The translations under genes were made by a program, and so were the position numbers. A DNA stretch of 64,000 nt from positions 32,735 to 96,734 of the forward strand of contig QLIY01000636.1 in assembly GCA_003260075.1 (NCBI GenBank), written 5' to 3'. Positions 1 to 11,100 of this stretch are shown one piece after another. The first letter of the stretch is position 1. Each line of letters starts with the position of its first letter. The notes under the pieces were generated by a model. It did not search any database and had not been told where the DNA came from. It worked only from the letters and a program-made list of their open reading frames with translations. The DNA comes from Phallusia mammillata (lineage: Eukaryota > Chordata > Ascidiacea > Phlebobranchia > Ascidiidae).

Positions 1-2612
1 CGTTCAACTTGGAGGTGTTTGTTGGTACAAAATCTAAGCAGGTTTCCCAACACACGCATTATATTAAATCGTACTTTATCTTTGTTGTCAATTACTTCCA
101 CTGCATTCTCAAACAAATCAAGCAGGGTTTTGTTTCCAATTCTGTCCCGGAATGTTTCATCTGCTTCTACACTTACAATAATAGCATCTGTTAGATTTCC
201 AAAAGACCAGGCCGCATTGCACTGAACACTTTTTATTGGATCATGCATCAATCGAAGAATACATGATGCAACATCTTCCACAAATGCTATGTCTTTTCTC
301 AGGAATGGATACATGATGTGTACAGCCAACGAACGAACTGCTGCAGACCTTACTAAGTAGTTATCATCACTTGTATAGCCCAGCAGTACAGTTTGGCAGA
401 AAACTTGTAATTTTCTGGAAAGCATTTCAAACACAGAAGGCCCGATTGTTGAAAGGCAGTCACACAAATGACTGCGAATAATTGGATCTTCATCACTTTG
501 TGTAATGTTTTGCAAAGGACCAGACAGCAAAAAATCCCATAAAACTACATTATCATTAATGTCTACTGAGGAGTGTTCTGAACCTTGACTGTTATGTAAC
601 AGACAGGTACCAAGCATCTCTAATAGTTTGCAAGCATGGAGTCTAATATTTACTTTATCAAAATGCATACACTTGTAAATGACCTCCTTAAATTTGGCAA
701 CGGATGGTTTTGCAAGAACAAAATATGGCTTGCAACAAGCAGTCAAAGTTTGCAATGAGGCAACCCGGAGTGATAAGGACACAGACTCATTTTCCAGATC
801 AAGCAACTCCAAACAATGGTCAACAAGCCAGGAGCTTGAAAAGTTTTGTTTGGTTGTGGAAAGAGGTTTTGAAAGTTGCCTTGAAAATGGTGAAGAATCT
901 GTGTTTACATATTTTACATCAGAAATGCCACATGCTACTTCTTCCAATGCAGGGTCATGACTAAACAATGCCACAAACACATTTAATGCTGCTATCTGAC
1001 TGTCTGCATCCGGATTTTTTTGCATAAACAGGCGAACATTTATAATCATTTTTCCAATAATGCCATGCTGTAACTTAGAGTATGGTGTATTACCTGCAAT
1101 TGATGCTAATGCTTTTAATATGTGCACTTGTGTTATCAACGATCTCTCTTTGCCAATTGCTGTCAGTAACGTTTCATGACATGCATGAATTGCAGATGTA
1201 ATCAAACCCGAAAACGGAACAAAAGAAGTTGAAACAGATTCCTTGCAAACCAGAGATAAAAACTGCTTGCTACCTTCAACCATAGCACTTAACACCATCA
1301 GTGATGCAACCCTGGCTTTTGGAGCAGGATCATTGACAATGCAAGACAACAACGAAATATCTGATGTTGAAACAGTACTCTGCAAAAATGAGTTCCAGTA
1401 TCCAAACATGATGTGTCGACTGGTCTTTCTTATCACAAGATATAAGTTTCCAAATGCAATTTGCCTAATTTTTAAAGCAAATGAATGCATTTTTGATCGC
1501 TGCCCTGCTTCAGTATCAGAAAACTCAGATTCTGAACTTGTGATGAACATAAGTTGCCCACTAGGGTCCATGACTATTCCTGGAATGAAGCTGCTGTTGA
1601 CAGATGGTTTGCCATTGACTTGAGCATCATGAACCGAAGGGTCTGTTTCTTGTGTGGATGAACTTCCTCTGGAGTTTAAACTTCGATTTGCACTTCCACC
1701 TCTTTCACTTGACTTTGATCTGTTCTTCTTTTTTCGTTTTCTCCCAGATCTTTGGGGAGTGTTGGACTGAACCTTCATGGCTTCCGGGATTGGAAGGGGA
1801 TGAAGGACGGTTGGCAAATCACCAGCTGCAAAAGGCAATCCAAATACCAGGTGCCTCTTTAAAGAAGCAAGCAATGGTCCAATATCATTTACATGAAGTC
1901 CGGAACTATGCTCTAGAATGTTGTGTAGTCCTTTGTGTGCTGAATACATGAGCTTAAAGAAAGATACATCCACAGCTTTGCTGGTTGACTGTAACACAGT
2001 GATAAATATCTTTAGACACTGAACCATGTATTCATCAGCTAGTTGCTCTCGACTTTCAGACGATAGACATATCCCAGTCAGGCACTGAATGTACATTTTT
2101 TTTATTTCCAGCAAATGGGAGTTTTCGTATCCTGATAAACTGGCAATAAACTCATGCTCCTGTAGCAGCCAATTCACAGTGTCAGGGATAATATAGGCAC
2201 CATTGCCATAAACCACAGCAGAAATAGCACCCCATATCAAACCAAGCATGTCATTGTGGATTTGAAAAGTCATGCTTGCCTTGTAAATAGACAATAAATC
2301 CTTCAAGCCATGAAGTATTACATTAACAGACATACTACAGACTATTATCTCTTGCTTTGCAGCGATGTTCATTATCAACTGAAGAAAGGGCTGTATATCA
2401 GACCCACACAACCTAAATTCCTTTATTTTGTCCAGTAACAACATTACCATGTCTGTACAAGTCCATTTGGTCAAGAAAGGTAGCTTCATTCTGTAGTTAA
2501 CATCGTTGAGTTGATGCACAATACTTAAGACTTTCTTGCCATCACAAACATTTGGGGATGTTCCAGTTAGTTCTACATACAAATTTTCGAACGTTGTGTT
2601 TTGGGTATCCAT
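1..2612 (-). CDS. HEATR6: HEAT repeat-containing protein 6 (partial, 3' end outside window)
   Basis: On the minus strand one open frame runs without a stop from an ATG at 2612 to the window edge, about 870 codons. The human protein is about 1,180 residues, so the C-terminal quarter is missing here. The frame carries an acidic/Ser block SDSEFSDTEAG followed by MFGYWNSF, which matches the conserved central block of HEATR6. Further on are HEAT-type repeats such as NAAWSFGNLTDA and IMRVLGNLLRF. A basic, Ser-rich linker (RKRKKKNR) lies between the two parts. The molecular function of HEATR6 is poorly known; it is an alpha-solenoid, presumably a scaffold. No intron is visible, although vertebrate orthologues have many. 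The frame is intact, so this is either an intron-poor locus or an old retrocopy that took over the function. Confidence 0.88.
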   Translation of the reverse strand, partial: MDTQNTTFENLYVELTGTSPNVCDGKKVLSIVHQLNDVNYRMKLPFLTKWTCTDMVMLLLDKIKEFRLCGSDIQPFLQLIMNIAAKQEIIVCSMSVNVILHGLKDLLSIYKASMTFQIHNDMLGLIWGAISAVVYGNGAYIIPDTVNWLLQEHEFIASLSGYENSHLLEIKKMYIQCLTGICLSSESREQLADEYMVQCLKIFITVLQSTSKAVDVSFFKLMYSAHKGLHNILEHSSGLHVNDIGPLLASLKRHLVFGLPFAAGDLPTVLHPLPIPEAMKVQSNTPQRSGRKRKKKNRSKSSERGGSANRSLNSRGSSSTQETDPSVHDAQVNGKPSVNSSFIPGIVMDPSGQLMFITSSESEFSDTEAGQRSKMHSFALKIRQIAFGNLYLVIRKTSRHIMFGYWNSFLQSTVSTSDISLLSCIVNDPAPKARVASLMVLSAMVEGSKQFLSLVCKESVSTSFVPFSGLITSAIHACHETLLTAIGKERSLITQVHILKALASIAGNTPYSKLQHGIIGKMIINVRLFMQKNPDADSQIAALNVFVALFSHDPALEEVACGISDVKYVNTDSSPFSRQLSKPLSTTKQNFSSSWLVDHCLELLDLENESVSLSLRVASLQTLTACCKPYFVLAKPSVAKFKEVIYKCMHFDKVNIRLHACKLLEMLGTCLLHNSQGSEHSSVDINDNVVLWDFLLSGPLQNITQSDEDPIIRSHLCDCLSTIGPSVFEMLSRKLQVFCQTVLLGYTSDDNYLVRSAAVRSLAVHIMYPFLRKDIAFVEDVASCILRLMHDPIKSVQCNAAWSFGNLTDAIIVSVEADETFRDRIGNKTLLDLFENAVEVIDNKDKVRFNIMRVLGNLLRFCTNKHLQVE

Positions 2613-3567
2613 TGTAACCTTTGGATATTTGATGCTATGCACAAAATGTCGTTTAAGTCATCCTATTATGTTTTACTTAAAAAACGAGTTAAGTTGAAGC
2701 TGCAAATTTAAAAGTACAATCGTGATTTAACATGTCTGATATTTTACATTTCAGATTCCAGTGTTTGACATGCAACTAATTTAACAACGAAAAAATGCAC
2801 GGTTGCACGCAGCTACTGAGCTTGGACAAGTTGAATCGTCGCCATGTCGCTGAAGCCATGAAGCGTGCAGCATTTTTTATTGTCACATAGACATAATATG
2901 CACGTTTGACGTAAATTTAACAACTTCAATCTTTTCCCAAAACATTTATCGCTTTTTCGCGCTTCTGCGTTCTATTAATACAAAATATTTGTGTTTCATT
3001 ATATTTGCACATCCTGCCACACTGCACACTATCCTGGAAAGACTTTTTCAAAAACCTTGATTAATGGTATGCAGTAGGTAAGACACCAACAATATATATG
3101 GTTTAATTGAAAAAAGTACAAAACATAGCGATTTAATAGTGCATGGCACCGCACAAATAAAGCAATGTATCAAAATGGCCAAGTGCAAATTAACTGCTAC
3201 AAACAATAACATCATTAAATACAGTGTACTACAGAATGTGTGTTGGATTGTAGTACAACACGATTACAAAAACCTGTTGAGCACCTAATATTCAGAAACA
3301 ACAGTAAAACAGTTGAATGCAAAAACACTTTTTCTTTTTAAAAGCAAACAAGACTTTCTTTGTATATGCCGAAACAAATGCTATAAAACAAGCAATGTAA
3401 AAAACAAGGACACCTGCTTTAACACTGCCACATGGCAAAAAAAGAAATTTTGTGTTGTGCAATAAAAAAATACAGTATGTCTTAATATAGTTCAAATCTA
3501 ATGCTTACATTAGTTCAGTGCTGGTTGTATTCAACAAAAACGATTTTTGTTTGTCATTAAATATGGA
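2613..3567. other. Intergenic: HEATR6 upstream region and GXYLT-like downstream region
   Basis: AT-rich spacer between two minus-strand genes. It must hold the HEATR6 promoter near 2613-3000 and the 3' UTR of the glycosyltransferase gene near 3567. I see no TATA box, no further gene and no clear repeat. Confidence 0.5.
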
Positions 3568-5632
3568 TTAAGAAGTTTGCAAATATAAGTCAGTTAGTGT
3601 ATGATTTCTGAAATCTGCATTTAAAATGTGATTTTTCAATTTCAAATTCCACTTATCAAAACTGGAAAAGATTAAAAATGATTTTAACATTGAGCGTGCA
3701 CTTTGTTGCTTGTTAGCATTAAAATTCCATCTGTAACTAAGTTGCTTAACAGTTTGGGGATTATAGTAAGCCATTAGGTTTAGAATGTCTTGTTCTGTGA
3801 CCATTAGTTTTGAGGAAAAAGTCTTAACATGAGAAAGAATCATTCTTGGGCTCCAGGTCATCAGTTCTGTTTCAGCATCCTCAAGATTATAACCATTCAT
3901 TTTTACAGGGACGTGGAAAACAGCTGTTCTAAGCTTGTAAAGGTCCAGCAGGATTACAGATGAACTATATACTTTGTCGATTGTTAGAGCTTCTCTTGAA
4001 ACAGGACACATGGAGTTTATATCAAATGGGGCCAAAGATAAGACATTGTCTGTGTTGTAATCTTCCATATTGGACCAAAGAAGGTCAACAGATTGTAAAA
4101 ACACTCCACCAGGCCGGATAAACATAACATGATCTATTTCTTTTAAAATATGTGGCACAAAAAGTAGAGGAGATCGGTAAGGCTCATCGTTTTCATCTTC
4201 ATATTCACCAGACACAGTTTCAGGATATACAGTGGGATAAAAGTTGAAGGACACTCTGTGTCGAATATAGTTAGGCCAATTGTCCAATCTAGCAATAAAA
4301 TACTGGTACAAGTGGTCTGTGGTGAATATATGGAAGTGAATCACTTTCTTTGTGTGCATAACAGTGGACTTCATTGTGACCACAGCATCTTTCACAATGC
4401 TGGGTTCCAAGTGTTCCTGAAAAATAGTGATTTGCACATTTAACTGAAAATATATAAGTTTGCCAAACGCTTAACCAAACTTGTAAACAGTCAACTAAGA
4501 ATGGAAAGTATTTTCCTAGTAACGAAATCTGACAATGAATATCTTGGAATATATATATTTTGCCTGATGACATCTTCAGTTCCTTATTCAAATAGAATTA
4601 ATGTAAACATCAGTGCGCTATTTCTATGTAAGCTTTGCAGTTTTAAAAACAGACATAAAGAATTAATGTTAAAAAATGCTCACACCCATACCATTAAAAC
4701 TAAAACTCTTTAAGCCAGGGGCGGGCAACATACGGCCCGCGTGCCGGATCCGGCCCGCGACGGGATTTTGAGCGGCCCGCAGACAGTTTNAGTGTAAGTT
4801 ATTAATGTGGAATGTATAGGTTTCTCTTTTGCCGAGTAATGCCCCATTACTTTTAATCAAAAAAACAAAAATAGCTATTGTTTGCGATAATCGTATGATG
4901 TTATCTTGTCTATGATGTCACAAACTTTGCTTGGATGCATTAGAATTGCGTGAAATTGACCCTCAGTGTTGTTGTAGCAATTAAATTGGGTTTAAACTGT
5001 TAACATAAGCATTCGTTGGTGCTGGGTAAATCTAATTGCACGCAAATGCTCAAGAGTCAAGAACTTTAAAAAATAACGATATAATGGGGGGCGATATTGA
5101 GTCAGTGCCCTAGCAAGGGGGCGATTTCGCTAAAATGGTTGAAGACCACTGGTTTAGGTGGTCAAAAATCCGTTTCAAATCACTGGATAAATACGCGATT
5201 AATGTATCGATTCGGGAATCCGGCCCGCCAAGTACTTTATTTTCCCATATCAGGCCCGCCGACTGGAGAAGTTGCCCGCCCCTGCTTTAAGCCATATATA
5301 TTTCAAGCTAATATATATATTACCTTTGGTGATTTTCTTTCTATCTGTTTACTTGAAGCAGTAATAACAATGTTAATTTCTCTTAGCTGGAATTTTCTTG
5401 CTTCAGCCTCGGACATGAATGTTATTTTTGACTTGTAGTCATTCTCGAAATGTACCATTGACGCAGGAAAGTGGTCAAAACCGGTTCCCCGGAATATGCT
5501 GTTCCACAAATAACAAAATATTGCGACAGTGGTTCCAAGTAGAAGAAACCATCGCTTGATCATTGGAAGTGAAATCAAGTTTATTCTCTCCAATTCCTCT
5601 ACTTCAGTGCGAAATTGTCGCCAATTATCCAT
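3568..5632 (-). CDS. GT8 glycosyltransferase, glucoside xylosyltransferase-like, probably inactive
   Basis: Two exons on the minus strand, 5324-5632 and 3568-4416, join in phase 0 and give 385 residues. ATG 5632 starts a type II membrane protein: a short cytosolic tail, then a hydrophobic anchor (WFLLLGTTVAIFCYLW, about residues 27-42), then a lumenal domain. The second exon matches the GXYLT family along its length (HFHIFTTDHL, RLDNWP, LKEID, TEQDILNL, YNPQTV, RWNFN). These Golgi/ER enzymes add xylose to O-glucose on Notch EGF repeats. Family members have a metal-binding DTD in YVDTD; here the position reads FIRPGG, so the DXD motif is gone. The C-terminal His-containing segment of the family is also not recognisable. 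I infer a pseudoenzyme or a changed activity. The intron contains a hAT-type element and the only N in the window (4790). Confidence 0.72.
4716..5284. mobile_element. hAT-type non-autonomous element in GXYLT-like intron
   Basis: 569 bp. Terminal inverted repeats CAGGGGCGGGCAAC and GTTGCCCGCCCCTG are flanked by a perfect 8-bp target duplication CTTTAAGC (4708-4715 and 5285-5292). Both ends carry repeated GGCCCGC blocks. No transposase frame is present. The near-perfect termini suggest a fairly recent insertion. Confidence 0.92.
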
Positions 5633-6223
5633 GTTCACCAGGTTACTGATGTACAGCAATTATATATGGAATTAAATTTAAAGTCGCGCCATTAGGCTTT
5701 GTCACATTTACCCTATCAAATACTAAATAGGTAAAGACAAGAACTACTAGTAAGTATCACTAAAAATTACAGCATTTAAAAACAAGTTTTTGCTGATAGA
5801 GCAATAAAGGTAAAGAAAGTCAAGTGCAGCTTAATTGTGTTACGCTTCACTGCACTCTCCTCAAGTTAAAAAATACTTTTAAACCAAAAAAATGAGAAAG
5901 AAACGAACTTAACGACCTAATGTCTTTCATTGCCTTAATTTGTCTTGAAAATATTTTAACATTTTCTTTTGTTCGCTTTTTGCTCTTTGTTGTTGTTTAT
6001 GTTTCGATTTTGGGAAAGTACCATTATCACAGTTATACGCACGTGGATGCAAAATTATAAAAACGAATTAGAAATTTATCTTTGCAGGGTTCTGCATTCA
6101 ATGTGCGGCTTGTAATGACGTTTGTGCATTAGCTTGTGAACCCCGTGTTTTGTAACGAGTTGCAGAAATTTGTTTGATGTAATTATTGAATACGTTTACA
6201 GTTTCAGTATTTATAGCCAAACT
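5633..6223. promoter_or_regulatory. Shared head-to-head promoter region, GXYLT-like / DNPH1
   Basis: About 590 bp separates the two divergent start codons, so both promoters should lie here. The sequence is AT-rich. I could pick out no confident TATA box or CCAAT box. Confidence 0.5.
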
Positions 6224-6259
6224 ATGTCAAAACTGTCCATATATTTCTGTGGTAGCATT

Positions 6260-6319
<60 letters not shown>

Positions 6320-6899
6320 GGACGCAATGACGCAGCAATCTATCACGAGATAATCACGCACCTAAAATCCTTTGGCAAGGTTTTCACAGAACATGTTGGA
6401 AGCGACAAATTCAATGAAGAAGGAATTCAGATAGGTCCAAAATTAAAAATATGTAATATAGATGTGTTTTAAACTCTTATATTTCCAGATGATGCCAAGT
6501 TGACCGATAAACAAATTCATGACCGTGACATGAGCTGGCTACAAAGTTCTGATGGTAAAATGTTGGTTGCTTTTTGTATAATAGGATATTTAAAGTTTTC
6601 TCTGTTTAGTTGTTGTTGCTGAAGTAACAACCCCCTCTCTTGGTGTCGGATATGAATTAGGAAGGGCTATCGAGATGAAGAAAAAAGTTATCTGCCTGTT
6701 TCGTCCCTCCAGTGGCAAGCGTAAGTAACATGTAATAATCGTGTTCAAATTAAAAGTATAAACATGTCTCTTACTCATTTCCTTAGGCTTGTCGGCAATG
6801 ATTGAGGGTGCAAAGTGTGAAAACCTGTTTCAAGTCCATCACTATACTGAGGTCAAGAATGCTTGCCAGTTGCTGACAGGAATTTTGGGAAATAAGTAA
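6224..6899 (+). CDS. DNPH1: 2'-deoxynucleoside 5'-phosphate N-hydrolase 1
   Basis: Four exons: 6224 to 6434 (or 6452), 6489-6554, 6610-6720 and 6787-6899. The protein begins MSKLSIYFCGSIRGG, which is the nucleotide-binding start of DNPH1/Rcl. It continues with FTEHV, VVAEVTTPSLGVGYELGRA (the Glu in GYELG is the family's catalytic residue), CLFRPSSGKRLSAMI and a short C-terminus. The enzyme hydrolyses the N-glycosidic bond of deoxynucleoside monophosphates and helps sanitise the nucleotide pool. The exon 1 donor is uncertain: GTCCAA after 6434 or GTAATA after 6452, both leaving phase 1. A 58-nt G run (6261-6318) sits inside exon 1, where orthologues have only Arg-Gly-Gly-Arg. It stays in frame by chance and would add a false poly-glycine tract. 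Confidence 0.9.
6261..6318. other. 58-nt G run, probable disguised assembly gap in DNPH1 exon 1
   Basis: Uninterrupted G between ATTC and AGGACGC. Conserved flanking protein (GSIRGG then RNDAAIY) shows that little or nothing coding is missing, so the run is most likely a gap filler or a misassembled G tract rather than a real glycine repeat. Confidence 0.8.
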
Positions 6900-7238
6900 A
6901 TTGGCCCTTATATGTTCTCCCACGCCGATGCAAACCACAAGTTTGCTACTGTTGCAGTTGTTTGTGGCATATTGTATTTTAACACATTGGTTTAAGCCAG
7001 GGGTTGCCAACCTTGAGTTGCTTTTGCAAGATGCACCTTTCAAACTAAATCATTTGTGAATTCCTGATATACAGATTTTGGTGGTAGTCTTAAGGAGACT
7101 ATATATTGCACTAGGGTTTTGACAGTCACTTGATTGTGATTGTTTGAATTAATTCCAGCAATATTCCTTTTATAGCCCTACAATGTACTATATTTACTGC
7201 GTGCAACATACTTATATACTTGGGACCCCAATTTGATA

Positions 7239-7244
7239 AATAAA
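7239..7244 (+). terminator. Polyadenylation signal, probably DNPH1
   Basis: AATAAA 340 nt after the DNPH1 stop codon, the first good signal downstream. Confidence 0.4.
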
Positions 7245-7699
7245 ATGAAAATCAAGACAACTTTTACAGTACCACTGTCTAAACATAAACAAACTTAACT
7301 GGTTTAGCAAACACTGCTACTGTTATAGTATAATGTTGCAGTTTCATTTATTTTTACCTTGTTCGGCTTCACATAAACGGTTCTTCTTGGAACAAACTGT
7401 TTAATTCTTATTGATATATATTCAATTAGCTGAGGAAAAGAACAAAATTTAAAAGAAGTTAATAATAGAAAGTTTGCATGTCACTCATAAAACTAATAGG
7501 TTTCATGTTAAGAATACCATTTAGCATGTGTACGCAAGCAACACTTGATAAACGTTTGTTAAAAGTGCATATTTTCACACATACAAAACATAATTTGCAT
7601 GAAAATTATATCAATAACACAAGGATCATTATAAAGGAACATAATATCACTTTGACATGCTGTTCATTAAAAATACATAATATCAGAGTACTGTTTTGA

Positions 7700-7985
7700 A
7701 ATGCCACAGACAGTGCACACTGTTTCGACCTACAAAGGTCTCATCAGTGCAGCGGGTGATGAGAGATTGACCAGTGTAGCCGCAGCACTAAAAAGGCTAA
7801 AAAACCATGCCTCACCTATTCTGTTTGCTGCCACAACTGTACATAAACCACAGAGACAGATGGCTCACAACGGCTAAGCAACTGCTTGAAAACGAAAGGC
7901 CGATCTCTCATCACCAACTGCACTGATAAGACCTTACAGGTCGAAATTGAACGTGCTGTAGTGATATGCAAAACATACTTATGGC
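7700..7985. repeat. Dispersed repeat family 1, copy 1
   Basis: Contains GACAGTGCACACTGTTTCGA, then an AAGGTCTCATCAGTGCAGC block, then ACCATGCCTCACCTATTCTG and CTCACAACGGC. The same order of blocks recurs near 24.1 kb and 63.6 kb. No open frame or terminal repeats; probably the 3' part of a retroelement. Confidence 0.7.
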
Positions 7986-8101
7986 AATTATGTAAACAAT
8001 TAAACTACAAGGGGGGGGGGAACCTTGCAGTTTGAAATTGAACGTGCTGTAGCGATATGCAAAACATACTTATGGCAATTATGTAAACAATTAAACTACA
8101 A
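7930..8101. repeat. Allelic duplicate around G run 8011-8020
   Basis: About 80 bp ending at 8010 is repeated, with a few substitutions, at 8021-8101. The two copies are separated by exactly 10 G. Confidence 0.8.
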
Positions 8102-8122
8102 CTAATCTTGCAATGTAGATAG

Positions 8123-11100
8123 TCATTGTTCTGCCTTCCATTCCCATTCAGCAATTGTACCGTCCCACTGTAAACATAATAAGTTCTTGAGTTTAACTAT
8201 CTATAACATTTATGTGGTTCTTCACAACACCCAACAACCCATTACCAAAGAGCCACATACTTCACAAATAAATAATAAAACAGCGTAGGCTTGTACATAG
8301 TGAGTAAACGTTGTTGTTGAAAGTTAAACTATAGCTATTATTATCATAGGTGCGAGGTAACCTTGTCCAAATGAACAGAAATGTTGACTTAGGGGGGGGG
8401 GTGGGCTTGTACATAGTGAGTAAACGTTGTTGTTGAAAGGTAAACTATAACTATTATTGTCATAGGTGCGAGGTAACCTTGTCCAAATGAACAGAAATGT
8501 TGACTTATTACACAATAACATTCATATCCACAAAAAAGTTTATTTTAGGTTCAGAGTTTTATTTTAATTGTACATACCGAGCTTGACATCATTTGGTGTT
8601 CGTATGGATGCCAATGAACATCTCGGACACAGTGCTTATGCATTTTATGTTTTGTTTCAACTTTTCCAGTCAGAAGGTCATACACTGTAAATAAAATAGA
8701 TTTTGAGATAAAAAATCTGAAAATATTTGCAGAAAATCTGTAAATATATAGTTTTAACTTGCTGGGTAACAGTAAGTTTTCAGTTAAGTGTAAACCACAG
8801 GGAAAATACACCCATAAACCACTGCTTACCGAAAACTCGTCCAGATGAACATCCGGAATAAATGTATCGATTTCCGGTTGTGTGAACTGGGGAGAACCTT
8901 GCGCGAATCAGTGTGTTCATAACTTTGTGACCAGTATATGTCTGTACAGATGTGTCACCATCCACTGCTCGTTTGTGTTTGCGCACTACAAAAAATCATT
9001 TAGAGCCTACCACAAGTTGTGTTTATTAACATAAAAAACTGCTATCTAATAGCTAACAAACAATGTCCTTTTGTTGTAAAGTATAAAACAAAACCTATTC
9101 ACATTTTATGCAAATTGTGCGCTTACATTTGTAGAGTGTTTGAGGAAATAATTGATTGTATGATATAATTTTGAGGATAGCCTTTATTGATTATCAGTTA
9201 TCACTAAGCACTGCTGTAGCAAGACAATTAAACAGGTTGATGTGATACAAGGGGGGGGGGGGGATAATAGCTGACAAACAATGTCCTTTTGTTGTAAAGG
9301 ATAAAACAAAACCTTTGTGCGCTTACATCTGTAGAGTGTTTGAGGATAGCCTTTATTCATTATCACCAAGCACTGCTGTAGCAAGACAATTAAACAGGTT
9401 GATGTGATACAAGGGAAAAAACTTACATGCTCTAGGCACATTTTGCCACCTGTAATCCCATGACTGATTTGAGACTATCCTTCTTACACTGTCGACAGCA
9501 GATTCTGATGAAAAATTTCTCATATCCCATAGTTTAATGCTTTGGTCCTTACTATTTGACAATAAGTACCGTGCATCACCCTAAACACAATTGCTTATTA
9601 TTCTAAAAGTTGTAATAATGTCTTAAACATAGTCCGCACTTTGGAATCAATGAATGTGATTCCATCTCGGTGACCAGCAAAAATTCCAGCTGGTGTTGCA
9701 TTGTTTTCAGAGAATGTTCGCCGATCCCAAACTTTAACCAAACCATCATCGCCACCAGAAAATAATATTTGCGAAGATTTATCGGCAAAACAGACTGCAT
9801 TTATATCGTCTTCATGGGCATCAATCTGTTAAAACATAACAGTAGTACAATTTGAATACTTTATGCAAACAATAATATGCAGATAAATGAAGTATGGCTG
9901 CAATTATTATGGCAAAAAAAAGGCAAACCTTATGCATCTCCAGAAGGGCTATAAAGTCACCTAATTGATGGTTAATACCACTGTAGCCTATGTGATAACA
10001 AATTAAAGCAAAGTCGAATGTACCAACAAGAACTGGGGGGGGGGGTAATTATTATGGCAAAAAAAGGCAAACCTTATGCATCTCCTGAAGGGCTTTAAAG
10101 TCACCTAATTGATGGTTAATACCACTGTAGTCTATGTGATAACAAATTAAAGCAAAGTCGAATGTACCAACAAGAACTGATTAAACTAAACTGTCATAAA
10201 ATGAATAAATAGCTGATTGGATTTACATGTAATGTTCTTTCCGATCGGTCAAGATTGTAGACATAGAGGTAGCCATCATTTGCCCTGCAAACACAAAAAA
10301 CAATACAAGATAATGTCTTACAGTCTGAACAAAGCAACATAATTTTGGGAGATATACTTGCCCACATATAATCTCTTCGCTGTCACTTGAAAACTTGAGA
10401 GAAAATACTGCAAAGCTGTGGTGGTTGGGCCTTAAAACATGGTAAAGTAAGTTTCAGTTTTTACGCACAATAAATGTAATTTTCCCCACTTCGTAAAACT
10501 AATTAAATTGTGTCTATACTATGTTATACCTTAAGTCGAGTGCAATATGTTGAGCAATTCTTGGATCATCTCCATCATGAACAGTACAGAGATGAGGGGG
10601 GGGGGTCGCACAATAAATTTAATTTTCCCCACTTCGTAAAACTAATTAAATTGTGTCTATACCTTAAGTCGAGTGCAAGGTGTTGAGCAATTCTTGGATC
10701 ATCTCCATCATGAACAGTACAGAGATGAACTAAATAGTAAATTGTTTTTCAAGTTGATAAAAATGGTACACAGTTTATACACTTAAACCTCTACACTGCT
10801 ATATATCAATATATTGCAGATGTAATGTATACACATATAACCAGTGGTGGGATTACAATTTCTAGTCAGCCGGTTCTGTCATGAAGTCCTATTTTTCAGC
10901 CGGTTCTGTTACAAAAAGTCTATTGACAGTAACCAGTGGGGGGGGGGATTTTGTATTAGTAAAAATTGAGCATAAATCTTAAGAGCAAAAATCTTGTTCT
11001 ACAGAACTAAAAAAACCTGAGAAACACATTTTGCATATATTGTGGTTTCCACTCACTATAGCTTGACCAGCTGGAGTAGGCAGCATATCTTGAGTCAGGA

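Larger units (their letters stand above)
6900..8122. other. Convergent intergenic region, DNPH1 / DCAF11
   Basis: 3' ends of DNPH1 (plus) and DCAF11 (minus) face each other. The stretch holds the DNPH1 poly(A) signal, a CAGGGGTTGCCAACCT sequence at about 6998 that looks like one end of a hAT-type element without a visible partner, one dispersed-repeat copy (7700-7985) and one allelic duplication around a G run. No gene was seen. Confidence 0.6.

Noticed and set aside
9935-10120. Possible 32-nt cassette exon in the DCAF11 intron (CTTCAGGAGATGCATAAG)
   Set aside because: It would shift the frame, one of its two allelic copies has a TAG, and direct joining RTLH|IDAHEDD matches orthologues in length.
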